Source: Thalassiosira profunda
Taxonomy: Eukaryota > Bacillariophyta > Thalassiosirophyceae > Thalassiosirales > Thalassiosiraceae
Direction of reading: 5' to 3'
NCBI GenBank assembly: GCA_036939355.1
Contig: JALLAP010000452.1
Span: 1 to 19,615 of the forward strand
DNA length: 19,615 nt
Position 1 is the first letter of the stretch, and every line of letters starts with the position of its first letter. Made by a program: the position numbers and the translations under genes. Shown in pieces: positions 1 through 9,129 of this stretch. Under the pieces are notes generated by a model, which was given only the letters and a program-made list of their open reading frames with translations, was not told the origin of the DNA and did not search any database.

Positions 1-1261
1 GAGGCTTGGCCCCTGGAAGAGGAGCCGAGAATATTGCCTTGAATCGATCCCCAAGTCCCGCAGTTGCAGCAGGTCGCCCGGGCTCTTTGTCAGAAGCAGG
101 AGATGGTCGCCGCTGAGGCACAGACTCACTGCCATCATTCTCTCCTTCCAGATTGCGACTCTTGCCATTCATGAACTCTTTGGAGACCTTGATCATTGCG
201 TATTCGATGCATCCAGAATCGTATTGAATGTTCGGTTCTTTGTGATATCGCAAGTACCCAGCTGCCTCTAGACAATCGAAGAAATCAGGCGCCTGCTGGG
301 GAACTTGGTGCACTTCCACAAGTATCTGGCTCAACCTCGGGACGTCCTTCGCAATCCAATCTGAGTAAGTCTTCCACTCACACCCCTCGCAGTCAATTTT
401 GAAGATGTCGATCACTTCCAAGCTCTCGTGCCCGAGCAACTTGACTGTGTCCTGCAAGCCGTAATACGTCTCCCCCGGCGACGGAGAACCTTTGCCCGAT
501 TGCTGCTTCTTCAACCCCCATTGATGGTAGGAAACCCGTTGCAGCTCGGGCGGTACTTTCTCTGCATAATCTCCCATATCAAAGATGTGGAATTCACAAA
601 CCCCCTCTCCAATTTCCTTCTGCACACCCAGCTCGAAGTTAAAGTCTCCGTTGCACCCAACGGAATACACGACGCACCCCGGATGATTGGGATCTTGGGC
701 TTTTCGCTCCAACGCCAGCCGTCGGATCCGGTGCGGATCACAAACCCATTTTGGGCCGTCCCCGTTCATAGTTTCCCCGCCCAGCCGCATCTCGTGCATG
801 CAACTGAAATTGGGCTCGTAATTGTTCTGGTACCACGCCCGGGCCGAGCCGCCCTCAACGATATTCCACACGGGATCTTTGTCGCTCCACGCCAGCGGCC
901 GGGACGGGTCGCGGTGATTGACGTGTTTGAGGTAGATATCGCGCTGTTTGTGCCACGCCGCGGCGGGGACGTCGTCGAAGAAGCCGAAGGATTGCCGGTA
1001 TGCCAACTCGTAGCCGCCGTTGTCGTGTGTGCCATTGGAGAAGCTGGATTGCAAAGGTGCCCCGTCGAAATCTCGTACGTCGCCAACAGAAGCCGTCGCG
1101 ACGTTGCCGCCGGCGCGGATTTGACGCAGGTCAATGACGAAAAGAAAGGCTCCGAGGTTCAGGAGGATCGAGAGAAGGAAGAGGAGGGCGGAAATGGTGG
1201 ATCCGCCTCTCTGCCTCTGAGCCCGACCGACTGCTACGGGAGAGCGAGGACGGTAGTTCAT
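1..1261 (-). CDS. METTL24-like methyltransferase-domain protein, type II membrane protein (3' end outside window)
   Basis: An open frame of 420 codons starts at the ATG at 1261 and runs off the left edge without a stop or visible intron. Residues 22 to 44 are a strong hydrophobic segment after a basic N-terminus, so the protein is probably a type II membrane protein with its domain in the secretory lumen. Residues 195 to 362 fit the Methyltransf_22 (METTL24-like) family: a motif I-like stretch YSVGCNGDFNFE (199 to 210), CEFHIFDMGDY (222 to 232), YGLQDTVKLLGHE (267 to 279), the hallmark KIDCEGCEW (288 to 296) and LVEVHQ (314 to 319). Proteins of this family have an AdoMet-binding fold, but their substrates are largely unknown. 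The tail after residue 365 is low-complexity. The codons before 1261 add nothing domain-like, so this ATG is the natural start. The family call is good; activity and substrate are inference. Confidence 0.85.
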   Translation of the reverse strand, partial: MNYRPRSPVAVGRAQRQRGGSTISALLFLLSILLNLGAFLFVIDLRQIRAGGNVATASVGDVRDFDGAPLQSSFSNGTHDNGGYELAYRQSFGFFDDVPAAAWHKQRDIYLKHVNHRDPSRPLAWSDKDPVWNIVEGGSARAWYQNNYEPNFSCMHEMRLGGETMNGDGPKWVCDPHRIRRLALERKAQDPNHPGCVVYSVGCNGDFNFELGVQKEIGEGVCEFHIFDMGDYAEKVPPELQRVSYHQWGLKKQQSGKGSPSPGETYYGLQDTVKLLGHESLEVIDIFKIDCEGCEWKTYSDWIAKDVPRLSQILVEVHQVPQQAPDFFDCLEAAGYLRYHKEPNIQYDSGCIEYAMIKVSKEFMNGKSRNLEGENDGSESVPQRRPSPASDKEPGRPAATAGLGDRFKAIFSAPLPGAKP

Positions 1262-1585
1262 CGCTAGCCTTGCAAATCAGTGCACAAGATGTGCACAATA
1301 ATTGCAGCACGCTCCCCCAAGCAGCTCCGAGTTCACAGGCAGGACCCTGTTTGCAAATCAGTGCACAAGATGTGCACCAAAATTTACACGCGGCCTGGCG
1401 CCCGTCAACCCCACTACCCACTCCCCGGGGCCAGGTGATGGGTGGGAGAGACAGGGCCGACAAGCCGCGCCGCCGCCGGGCTACCTAGTGCTAGTGGGTC
1501 CACCAACTGCGAAAAGGGGGCGTTCTGGGGGCGGAAGAGGGGGGAGCAAGATGCCCGCTAGAACGTCAGCAGTTACGATATCTAT
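1262..1585. promoter_or_regulatory. Spacer: promoter region of the METTL24-like gene
   Basis: This gap lies between the stop of the PDZ gene and the start of the METTL24-like gene, both on the minus strand. It should therefore hold the 3' UTR of the first and the promoter of the second. It contains the 27-bp direct repeat described separately and a purine-rich G tract around 1513 to 1550. The open frames crossing it have no protein-like features. No TATA box could be placed with confidence. Confidence 0.5.
1270..1377. repeat. Perfect 27-bp direct repeat, two copies
   Basis: Copy 1 is at 1270 to 1296 and copy 2 at 1351 to 1377. The copies are identical over 27 bp and start 81 bp apart. Each ends in two GTGCAC hexamers separated by AAGAT, so each carries a dyad whose half-sites are 11 bp centre to centre, about one helical turn. 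The first copy begins 9 bp upstream of the METTL24-like start codon. That placement suggests a promoter-proximal protein-binding element or a recent local duplication. The repeat is seen; its function is inference. Confidence 0.8.
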
Positions 1586-4500
1586 CTAGTTTTGCTTTCT
1601 AATCTGAAACTTCCGGACTCGATCGACTCCAACCCGCAAAACACCCACCGAAGAAACCCGTACGCCATCGACTTTCACAATTACATCACCCAGGCCAATC
1701 TCGCCTCGAAGTTTGCTATCAGGTTCGATACCGGTAACACGCGCTCCTGCTCCACCAACTGCAAGGTCAAGTCCAAGCCGTCCCGGGGGTACACTGATCG
1801 TAGTGGTCGCATCGAGTTCCCGCTTCTGTCGCTGTGCTGCAACTCGCGCGTCCTGCTGCTTCATCCATTCCGCAACTCGCTTGTGCTCCCTCGCCACTGC
1901 TTCAGAGAGTCGTTTCTTTTCTTCTGCGGCTCGTTTCGCCTCTGCTTCTGCATTTTGCTTCCTCTCCGCCTGGCGCTGGCGCTGGGCCATCCTATGTGCT
2001 TCAACAGCGCCACGCTGGTGCTGGGCATTGGACACTGTCGCGCCAGAGTTGATTTTCTCTCCGATGGCTGCAGCCTCGCGGTAATAAGTGAGAGATGCGC
2101 ACGTTCGACACGCAAACCTCGGCTCCAAAGCAAAATCTGCAGTGTCCTTCCCAACAATCAACACGTACGGTCGCTTGCTCTCCTCGAGATGCTGGTGTGG
2201 GCACGGGCGTGCTGGATGATGACCAGCTGCTGGAGCACCTCTGCAACAAAAGTCCGGCTCTACCGGCGTCGGATCGTCCGGACCGGCAACCACGCCAAAA
2301 CAGCTCACGAGAATGTCGAATAACTTCCGGCCCAGTCGTACACGAAGGTGCAGGAGCTCGAGGTATCCAATTCCAAGCAGCATCGACAGCGCTTTGAGAT
2401 TTCTGGGGATTCCACCAGCGCACATTCCTTCTTCGACGGAGTGGTTCCGCGCGGCACGGACTGAGCCCGTAGGATAGGGGTTGTCGAGTTCAAGGTTGCC
2501 ATCAAATCCTTCCCATTCCATCAGAAAGGACCGCAGAATTGCTGTTTGTTCTTCAGCGTGTTCCTCGGTGATGATGCCGCCAGCGCGCAGATAGCTCAGC
2601 GTCCCAATGTACGCCTCAGCCAGGCGAATCCTCTGATCCGGATCAGTTTCTTGCGCAAAGATTTTGAAGAAGGAGCGAATCACCAAGTAGCGAGCCACTT
2701 TTCCATCAGGCAGTTCGACCGTGATGCGACGCAAGAAGTCCGTGCCAACAAACACCTCAACAGACTCGCTCTTCGGAGGGAACAGCTCTCCGAAAGCTTT
2801 CTTCTCGTGCCGTTTGATGGCGTCGTACGTCGTTCGCTCCAGCACAACAGCCGCGCCTGTTCTGACTGCCTCGCTCACAATCTGCCGCAGCTCCGACACT
2901 GCAGCTTTGGCAAGGTCCTTTGGGTCGGGCGGCTGGTAGTGGTCGTAGTTGCCAGAGTCTTTGTCGATGGTGGCAGTGGCGCGACGGATTTTGCGCTTGG
3001 TAGCGCAAGCGATTGAGCCAGTGCCGCCCGGTGAGTCGAGCTGCCCCTCTGCTTGGATCAGGAGCGGCTCTAACTCGTCAATCAAGCCCTCCATCTGCTC
3101 CATGCGGACGGATTTGTCGATGCAGTTTGTAGTTGCCATCCACTCGTTCCTTGCCAAAGGCGTCAAATAGCATGCCCAGCGTGAGGAACTGGCTTCGTGG
3201 CTCGTCCCGCAGGCGGCTCATCAGAACCGGATCCCCCGCCTTCCGCAGATCGTACATCTTCGATTTGTACGTGGCCCACGTCAACAGGAACCTCAAACGA
3301 TGCAAATGCTGGGCAAACTCCACGTCGGCGGTACTGAACGTCTCCGCGGGCCGAAGAGTAGTGATTTTCTGGATGTACTCGCTCGGCCACTGCAACAAAC
3401 GCTCGCCGACCGTGCCCGTGCTCGTGTGGTTAAGGGCGTTGACCAAAACCTCGACCACCTGGAGCTGAACTTGTTGCGTGGCCTGGTGGCGCTTGTCGCT
3501 GTCAAACACGAGGCCCGGAGGCTGCAACTCCAACAAGGCCTTCACGAGCTCAGATTCCGGGGGGCACAGCTCGTTCACCTTCTTCATGTCGCAAAGATTG
3601 TACGCCAATTGGTGAGGCTGGTTACCAGCGCGCTTCATTCTGTCAACGGCAGACACTCCAGCCTTGAGAGGAACACCCAGAGCAAACAACAATGCGTACA
3701 GACCAGGCCCACAATTGCTGACGAGTTGCTTCAGACCGACAAATATGTCGTCGTAGGTTCCGTCGCGGAAGACACGGCGCACTGCATCCACCAACAAAAC
3801 CTTGACACCTCGGCAGAGCCTCTCCTCTCCGTCTGAGCTCGCCGACGCGATCTTTTCGTCGACGTGGAGCAGCTTCATCACGCGCTCCACCGCCTCTTCT
3901 TCGGTTTCAACTTTCTTGGGAGCGTCACGCTGGGAGTTCGGGGCCAGGGGTATTTTGGGAGGAGGCACTTCGGGAAGGTCGGGCAGGGCCAGCTCGTCCT
4001 CGTCCTGCTTTGAACAGTACTTGGCAATGGCCGCGCGGTCCTCCGCTGAGAGGTGATTGATTGGGAGGTCCTCCGGATCCTTGGGAAATCCCTTGTAATC
4101 TCTGCGAGCAAGAGAAAGGAAGCAGCGTGAGAGCATTGAAGGGGAAGGAGAAGTGCACAATCCCGCGGATGTCACTCACTTCTCCTGGCAGTCTGCGCAC
4201 GAGAACCACGGGTTCTTCGGGTCGTCCGTGGGCACCCACACGGAGCAGGCCCGGTTTTTACACTTCTTCGTCATGCACATACGGGCCCCCCTGGCCTTGC
4301 AGATCTCCTTGTTGCGGAAGACCTTCTTCAGTTCATATTCAGCCTCTCCGTCGCCGGCGCTGCTTGTCGCGTCCTCCTCGCTCTCCGCCGTCGCGCCAGT
4401 TCCGCCCGACCGACATGCGCGTTTTGTCTCCCCCGCGCCACCACCCCCTCCACCCACAGCAGCACCCGCGCGCGTCGATCGCTTCCTCTTTCCTTGCGGT

Positions 4501-5105
4501 GGTTGCGAAGAGGAGCTGGTGTAGGCGAGAGGATCTTTCTTCCACAACGTCTCGCGAATGTGCTCGATCCAGATGCACATGCATTGGTGAAGGTCGCCGT
4601 CAAGCTCGATGGGCCGAGCATAAGCCCCGCATAAATATTGCACGATGTCCGTCTGAGAATAACCCAGCGACAGGCAACGGCACACCGCAAGCTTGAAGCA
4701 ATGCGTTTGCTGGCCAGTCTTCGACCACAGACAGGCGACATCGACGAGTGCTTGAGCCCGCCCCGCCCCTCCGCCACCCCTTGCCCCAATTACACCACAA
4801 ACGCCCACATCACCGCCCCGAGGAGACGAGGCGGCGCCCCCTTCTCCGCCCCTCGCGACTGACATCCGGCGGGATTTCGATTCCCTGGCCCCACCGGCCC
4901 CGCCGCCCCCACCGCCCCCCCCGGCCGGCACCGACGCGCCCGCTGCGTCCGCCTCATCGGCGCGGGGCCGCTTCCTCGAGGAGGCGCCATCGTTTGTGGC
5001 GGAGACGCCGTCGTCAGCTGAATGAGCCGATCCCGAGCTGGCCCGAGTGTTATTGATGATCGCCGTCTCTCTTTGTCGACTGCTGCGCCGGCGCGACGAC
5101 GTCAT
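1586..5105 (-). CDS. Unrecognised large protein with N-terminal Cys cluster, coiled coil and C-terminal PDZ domain (3 segments)
   Basis: Segments are 5105-4180, 4101-3144 and 3094-1586, about 1130 residues in this model. The first junction is a normal 78-nt intron (GTGAGT...CGCAG, 4102 to 4179), phase 2. The second junction (3095 to 3143) is uncertain and is listed separately. Residues 1 to 120 are low-complexity with basic nuclear-signal-like clusters (RKRPR at 44 to 48, KRKR at 206 to 209). Cys 269, 277, 282, 287, 303 and 306 form a compact zinc-binding-like cluster around WVPTDDPKNPWFSC. The middle is alpha-helical and matches no family I know. A second Cys/His group (CPHQH, then FACRTCASL) precedes a Glu/Lys/Arg/Ala coiled coil. 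The last 75 residues form a PDZ domain with the carboxylate loop GRLGLDLA, then GARVTGIEPDSKL and GDVIVKVDGVRV. It is probably a nuclear or scaffold protein; this is inference. The gene is divergent from the TatB-like gene. Confidence 0.65.
3095..3143 (-). other. Reading-frame break inside the PDZ gene: 49-nt mini-intron or +1 indel
   Basis: The upstream frame (ending at a TGA at 3078) and the downstream frame (open to 1586) differ by one base. A 49-nt GTGGAT...GCAG segment would join them at phase 0, but it is shorter than every other intron here and its donor is weak. Both frames read like protein across the overlap: upstream up to GKERVDGNYK, and downstream from CIDKSVRMEQMEG. This fits better with one extra base at the run ACAAACTGC (about 3123 to 3131), meaning an assembly indel or a real frameshift. 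Confidence 0.6.
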
Positions 5106-5440
5106 TCTTTTGGCTCCACTCTTAGTCCCGCCTCAGGGGAGGCTCGTCGTGGGAGCTTGGCCGAGTTTGATGGGAGGGAGAGCAGTCGTTCTGCGGAGGG
5201 GTTGATTGTTGAGGCAGAATCGCATTGTTGTCTCGTTCTCATTGCACTTTTGAGGGCGAGCGAGAGCGCGAGCTCCCCACTGTTATCTATGTACCTCTCC
5301 ACGGACCTCGCAGAAACGCACGCCCTAGGTACATACCTGCCACTTGGAGCCACAAAAAGATAGCTTGCAGCCTCTTGCAGCACCCCGCCCGCACCCCCCG
5401 CGGCCATCCTCCCTCGCCGCCCTGCCACAGCCGCCTCAAT
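5106..5440. promoter_or_regulatory. Divergent intergenic region between the PDZ gene and the TatB-like gene
   Basis: These 335 bp separate two genes that start in opposite directions, so both promoters and 5' UTRs must lie here. The open frame running through it into the TatB-like gene adds 72 residues with no targeting or domain features, and the signal peptide begins only at the ATG at 5441. I therefore treat it as leader sequence. I see no convincing TATA box, repeat or RNA gene. Confidence 0.5.
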
Positions 5441-6802
5441 ATGAAGCGGAGAATAGCCCCAATAGCGGCCATCGCCCTGGCGGCGGTTGGCCCGCAAACC
5501 GCGGCGTTTGCCCCGCCGTCGACCTCAAGAATTGGCCTCTCCCCATCAACATCGTGCACCAACCCCCACACCAACAACAATCGACCGCACCGCCCCTCCA
5601 ACCGCCGATCCTCCACCTCCCTCTCCGTCCTCGGCTCCGACGGCATCCTCGGCGTCGGCGCCCCCGAAATCGCCGTCACCCTCCTCGTCGGATACTTCGT
5701 CCTCGGCCCCAGCGACCTCTACAAGCTCGTCAAGGAGATCGGGAAGTTCGTCCAAAACTTTCGCACCCTCGGCGCCGAGGCGGCCACGGCCTTCGAGGGG
5801 ACGATGGAGAATCAGCTGGAGTTGACGGAGTTGCGAAAGGCGCAGGCGGAGCTGAACGAAGCGTTTAGCTTTCGGAGGAGCATTAATACCGATGAACTGG
5901 GGGAGGCGTTCGAGGGGAATAGTTTTAGCGAGAACAGTGCGGTGGCTACCGCGGCGGGGGCTGCCACAGCGACGGCGTCGGACGGGAGTCAGGTGGCGGT
6001 GGAGGAGGGGACGCCAGTAAAAAAGAAGCGGAGGCTGGTCCGGAGGAAGAAGAAGAAGGCCGTGGAGGAGGTGGACGTGCCGCCGGAGGAGAGCGTGCTG
6101 CAGGAGTATCCCGATTTGGATTTGCTCGACACAGATCTTCCGGACAATGGAGCAGCGCCGGCATCGTCTGGGGATGACGGAGAGAGTGAGGACGAGAAAT
6201 TGCGCGCGGAGCGGCTGGAGAGGCTCGGTGGCAGCGCCGACTCTCCCGTCACAGGCGAGCCGGACTGGTTCACGGCCCCGGAAGAGGACATCGCCTCGGC
6301 TGTCCTCGACCAGCAACCGCCGAAAAATCCGGCGCTGGAGGCGTACGAGAAGGAGCGATTTCAATCCCAACTGTCGGCCGAGGACTGGAATGCCCAGGTC
6401 ATGGCGAACGAGGACAAGCTGTCGCCGCGTGAGTTTCGCACCCTATACCTTTTGTTGCTGCAACTGTCCACAGTCCGGCTCATTTACATTCGCAAATTGC
6501 TCCAACGTTGCCTCAACTCATCATCTCTCGTCGCGTTGTATTGACATCTTTCAGTATCCATGGTGATGCAACGCCTCGCCATCCTCGAGGAAGAAAAGAA
6601 CGCGGCCGACAAGCGGCTCGAGGAGGAGTACCAGCGACGAATGGACAACGAGGACAAGTTCTACCTCGAGAAGCGGCGGGCGCTGGAGGAGGCGATCGCG
6701 GACATCCAGGAGGGGGCATTCGCTGGCAGTGGGAAGGAAGAGGGCGTGAAGGAGGAGAGCAAGGAGGAGGACATGAGCAATGCGACAAAGTTTACAGCGT
6801 GA
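5441..6802 (+). CDS. Plastid TatB/Hcf106-like Sec-independent translocase subunit (2 exons)
   Basis: Exons are 5441-6428 and 6555-6802; the 126-nt intron is GTGAGT...TTTCAG, phase 1; the product is 411 residues. Residues 1 to 22 are a signal peptide ending at AAFAPP, followed by a Ser/Arg/Asn-rich transit segment to about residue 62. This is the bipartite leader of heterokont plastid proteins. Residues 69 to 108 match the TatA/TatB domain: GILGVGAPEIAVTLLVGYF, the FVLGPSDL hinge, then the amphipathic helix YKLVKEIGKFVQNFR. TatB-type proteins form the thylakoid receptor complex for twin-arginine precursors. The following helix (FEGTMENQLELTELRKAQAEL) and the long tail favour TatB/Hcf106 over TatA/Tha4. 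The tail has a basic patch at 194 to 206, an acidic stretch and a coiled coil at 335 to 385, longer than usual for the family. Domain and location are well supported; TatB rather than TatA is inference. Confidence 0.85.
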
Positions 6803-7349
6803 TGGGGAACGAATCGACGAACCTCTTAGAGAGACGTCGACGCTTAGGTTGCAATTGAAGAGAATGAAGACGGAAATCTGGCGTATCAACGAGCAACATA
6901 ATTTCGTTTCGCGCTGGCTGGGTACTGGAACTGCGAAGAGAACCAAAGGAGACGGGCAATCGTTCCATCATCGCAGTCCTCGCGTCGTTGTAAAAGGGAA
7001 TACAGTTTACTTTATCTCTAAATGCACCCACCTCTGACTAACAGTGCCCGGTTTTCCTACCAAACATTGGCTTGCGGGGCTCGCTTGTTGCTCTATTCAT
7101 TTCTACTGCATGTCGTTGTTGTTTGGATGGTTCCTTCCCTGCAATGCAAACACCAAGACGAAGACATCACACTTGTTCCTACAGGAGGCATCACGGATGT
7201 TGAACCCAATTCGGACAGAGAAGTCGGAAGGAATGGAATCTTGATTGACATGCTCTTGTTCTGCTTCATCGCTATTGGGCCGGGCCGTTGCCCTCGCACG
7301 CCTGGTGTGCATCTAGGGGCCTCGTGGGTGCATGCGATACTTCATCTCT
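6803..7349. other. Convergent intergenic region; no gene seen
   Basis: These 547 bp lie between the 3' ends of the TatB-like gene and the first secreted-repeat gene, which face each other, so both 3' UTRs are expected here. Short open frames on both strands have no codon or domain signature. A splice-acceptor-like CTGACTAACAG ends at about 7043, but no matching coding exon follows. No tRNA or repeat was recognised. Confidence 0.5.
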
Positions 7350-8554
7350 CTACTCGTAGTAGAAGTCGAAGGTGAGGTGGCAATCGCGGTCGCCGGAGAG
7401 CAGACGACTGGGGCAGACTCCGGTTCGGAAGTCCTCGAAGTTCACCTCGAAGAAGTCGCGGAAGTGGCGGTCGGTATCGACGGTGCACCATTCCTTGTTG
7501 TTGTTGCCGCCGATGTCGTCAAACTCGACGCAGTAGTGTCTTGGATGAAACGTGGGAAGGTCGTCTTCGTTGGGGAAGCACCTTCCATCGAATCCTCCGT
7601 CGTCGTCGACAGCCCTTTCAATCTCGTCGCGGAAGTCAGAAACGGCAAAGTCGGGATAGAATACCTCCACAGTCTGTGATGACAAAGAGAGCACGTTGTG
7701 TGAGAGTCGGAGAGGAAGATAGGGATGCTGGCCCAGGGATTCACTCACGTGAGGAGACTTTCTGCTCAGAGGTGACTCATTGTAGGTCTTCACGCAGAAG
7801 AGATCATCGTCATCGCCGCCTGTCCTCGTCCTCGTGCCCGGCTCTTCGTAAACGACATCGATGGGATCGCCTGAGTTCCTCTGCGTGCATTCTCCTTCGA
7901 TGGCGTCGTGGTCGCGCAGCCATCTCCCTGTGTCAGCAGATCAAATGAAGTTAGAATACGCTGCCTCCGACTGCTCTTCACACAATTACATGCCACGAGG
8001 ACGTACCGAAGAACATCGGCGCCCACACCGTTCTCGGCGTCTTCGCGCCGAAGATGCGGCAGAATGGCTGAATCTTTTTGTTAGCCCATCCTGGGAGATC
8101 ATCTTCTCTCTTGCACTGTTATGATGCGGCGAGATGTTAGTACGCAAACGTCGCCTCACATACACTCTCATATCCACACTCACGGGTCCAAGCCTGACAT
8201 CGTTCCACTTGTGGAACCAGCGCTGATTCTCCTTGGGCACCTCCAAGGTGACATGTCCGAAGCCTATCAACAGCTTCATGAGATGCGTGCAATGTTTGCA
8301 AGCAATTTATCATCCGTAAACTTACGTCGCCCGTACTCGTGAAGATCGCAGCAAATCTCCTTTAGTTTCGTCTCGGAGATTCGTTCACGACGTTCGTCTC
8401 GCTCTCGCTCTCGTTCTCGCTCAGTCCTTTCCTTGCGGCGGATGTTCTTGCGGCGGGTACCCTCGCCTCTAAGGTTGCGCCCAGGCACCGTAGTGTCCTC
8501 GGCAGCGATGCACGCCCACAGCAGGGCGAGGAAGATAAGGAGGAAGCTCTTCAT
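7350..8554 (-). CDS. Secreted acidic Cys/Trp-repeat protein, paralogue 1 (5 exons)
   Basis: Exons are 8554-8326, 8263-8184, 8115-8007, 7927-7749 and 7673-7350, with introns of 62, 68, 79 and 75 nt. All have GT-AG ends and the phases (1, 0, 1, 0) add up to 306 residues. Residues 1 to 18 are a clean signal peptide. A highly charged Arg/Glu stretch (32 to 58) follows. Then comes a domain shared with the gene at 9130 to 10586: CK..., FCRIFG, W, PMFFGRWLRDHD, GEC, DDDDLFCVK. After TVEV there is one full repeat module (GRCFPNEDD, HYCVEFDD, EWCTVDTDRHFRDFFE) and a partial second one ending in DC. It has no transmembrane segment after the signal peptide, so it is probably secreted or in the endomembrane system. 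I do not recognise the family. The conserved Cys and Asp/Glu suggest disulfides and perhaps cation binding; that is inference. Confidence 0.8.
8395..8422. repeat. CT/CG-rich simple repeat coding for Arg-Glu
   Basis: A short, imperfect run of CGCTCT/CGTTCT-type hexamers lies inside exon 1 of the first secreted-repeat gene. On the minus strand it encodes alternating Arg and Glu. Its length may vary between alleles, since replication slippage would change it in steps of two residues. Confidence 0.7.
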
Positions 8555-9129
8555 GCTCGTATTCTTTTGGGTTCTCGTGTGTTCAGATTGATGTTGCTCT
8601 GTTGCTTGTCAAAAAAATATGAGCCGGCGGAGCTAGAGGGTGCATGAGGCTGTCTGGAGCAACGTTCCAGAGGTGTTCGCTTAGCGTGGGAATGATCAGT
8701 TCTTGATGTCAAGCAAGCGCACGACAACCAAAAAGTGGGACAGAGAAGAGAGACAAGACATCGAGAGCCGGTGATACCCATTTCAGAGGTCATCTGACAC
8801 ATGCGAACTCCCGTAAAAAGTGTCACAGGAGAGGAGGAGCGAGACGGGGACTACGAGGACCCTGGAGGAGACGAGGGCTGGGACTACGAGGACTAGTCTG
8901 AAGGAGGTCTGGGACCGCGAGGACTCTCCCGGCTTCAGGCGGAGCTATTGGATGGGTTGCGATGCCCTGGCTCTGAGTACACAGCCAGGTTCATTTTGTT
9001 ATGTAACTACCATACAATCAGTGCATGCTATCAATCGATACAACATTCATCTCTACATCTCCCAATGAACAGACAACTCCCAGAGAAGATTCTTGCTTCG
9101 TCTTCATTCAAGACAAGGAAGGCGGGCTC
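8555..9129. promoter_or_regulatory. Spacer between the two secreted-repeat paralogues
   Basis: These 575 bp hold the 3' UTR of the gene at 9130 to 10586 and the promoter of the gene at 7350 to 8554, both on the minus strand. A TGATGTCA box (8704 to 8711) is one base from the CRE-like palindrome found upstream of the other paralogue. An imperfect triplicate repeat lies at 8847 to 8924. A 31-codon plus-strand frame at 8801 to 8896 is acidic but too short to support as a gene. Confidence 0.45.
8847..8924. repeat. Imperfect tandem repeat, three units of about 32 bp
   Basis: The core GGGACTACGAGGAC occurs at 8847 to 8860 and 8880 to 8893. A variant with CGC in place of TAC occurs at 8911 to 8924. 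The spacing is 33 and then 31 bp, and the intervening purine-rich sequence is only loosely similar. It is a minisatellite-like remnant in the spacer. Confidence 0.65.

Noticed and set aside
428..1267. 279-codon plus-strand open frame
   Set aside because: It is antisense to the METTL24-like gene, whose minus-strand frame shows clear family motifs; the plus frame has none.
7022..7375. 117-codon plus-strand frame with a hydrophobic start
   Set aside because: It overlaps the end of the minus-strand secreted-repeat gene. Its hydrophobic stretch is short, and no promoter, homology or conserved motif supports it.
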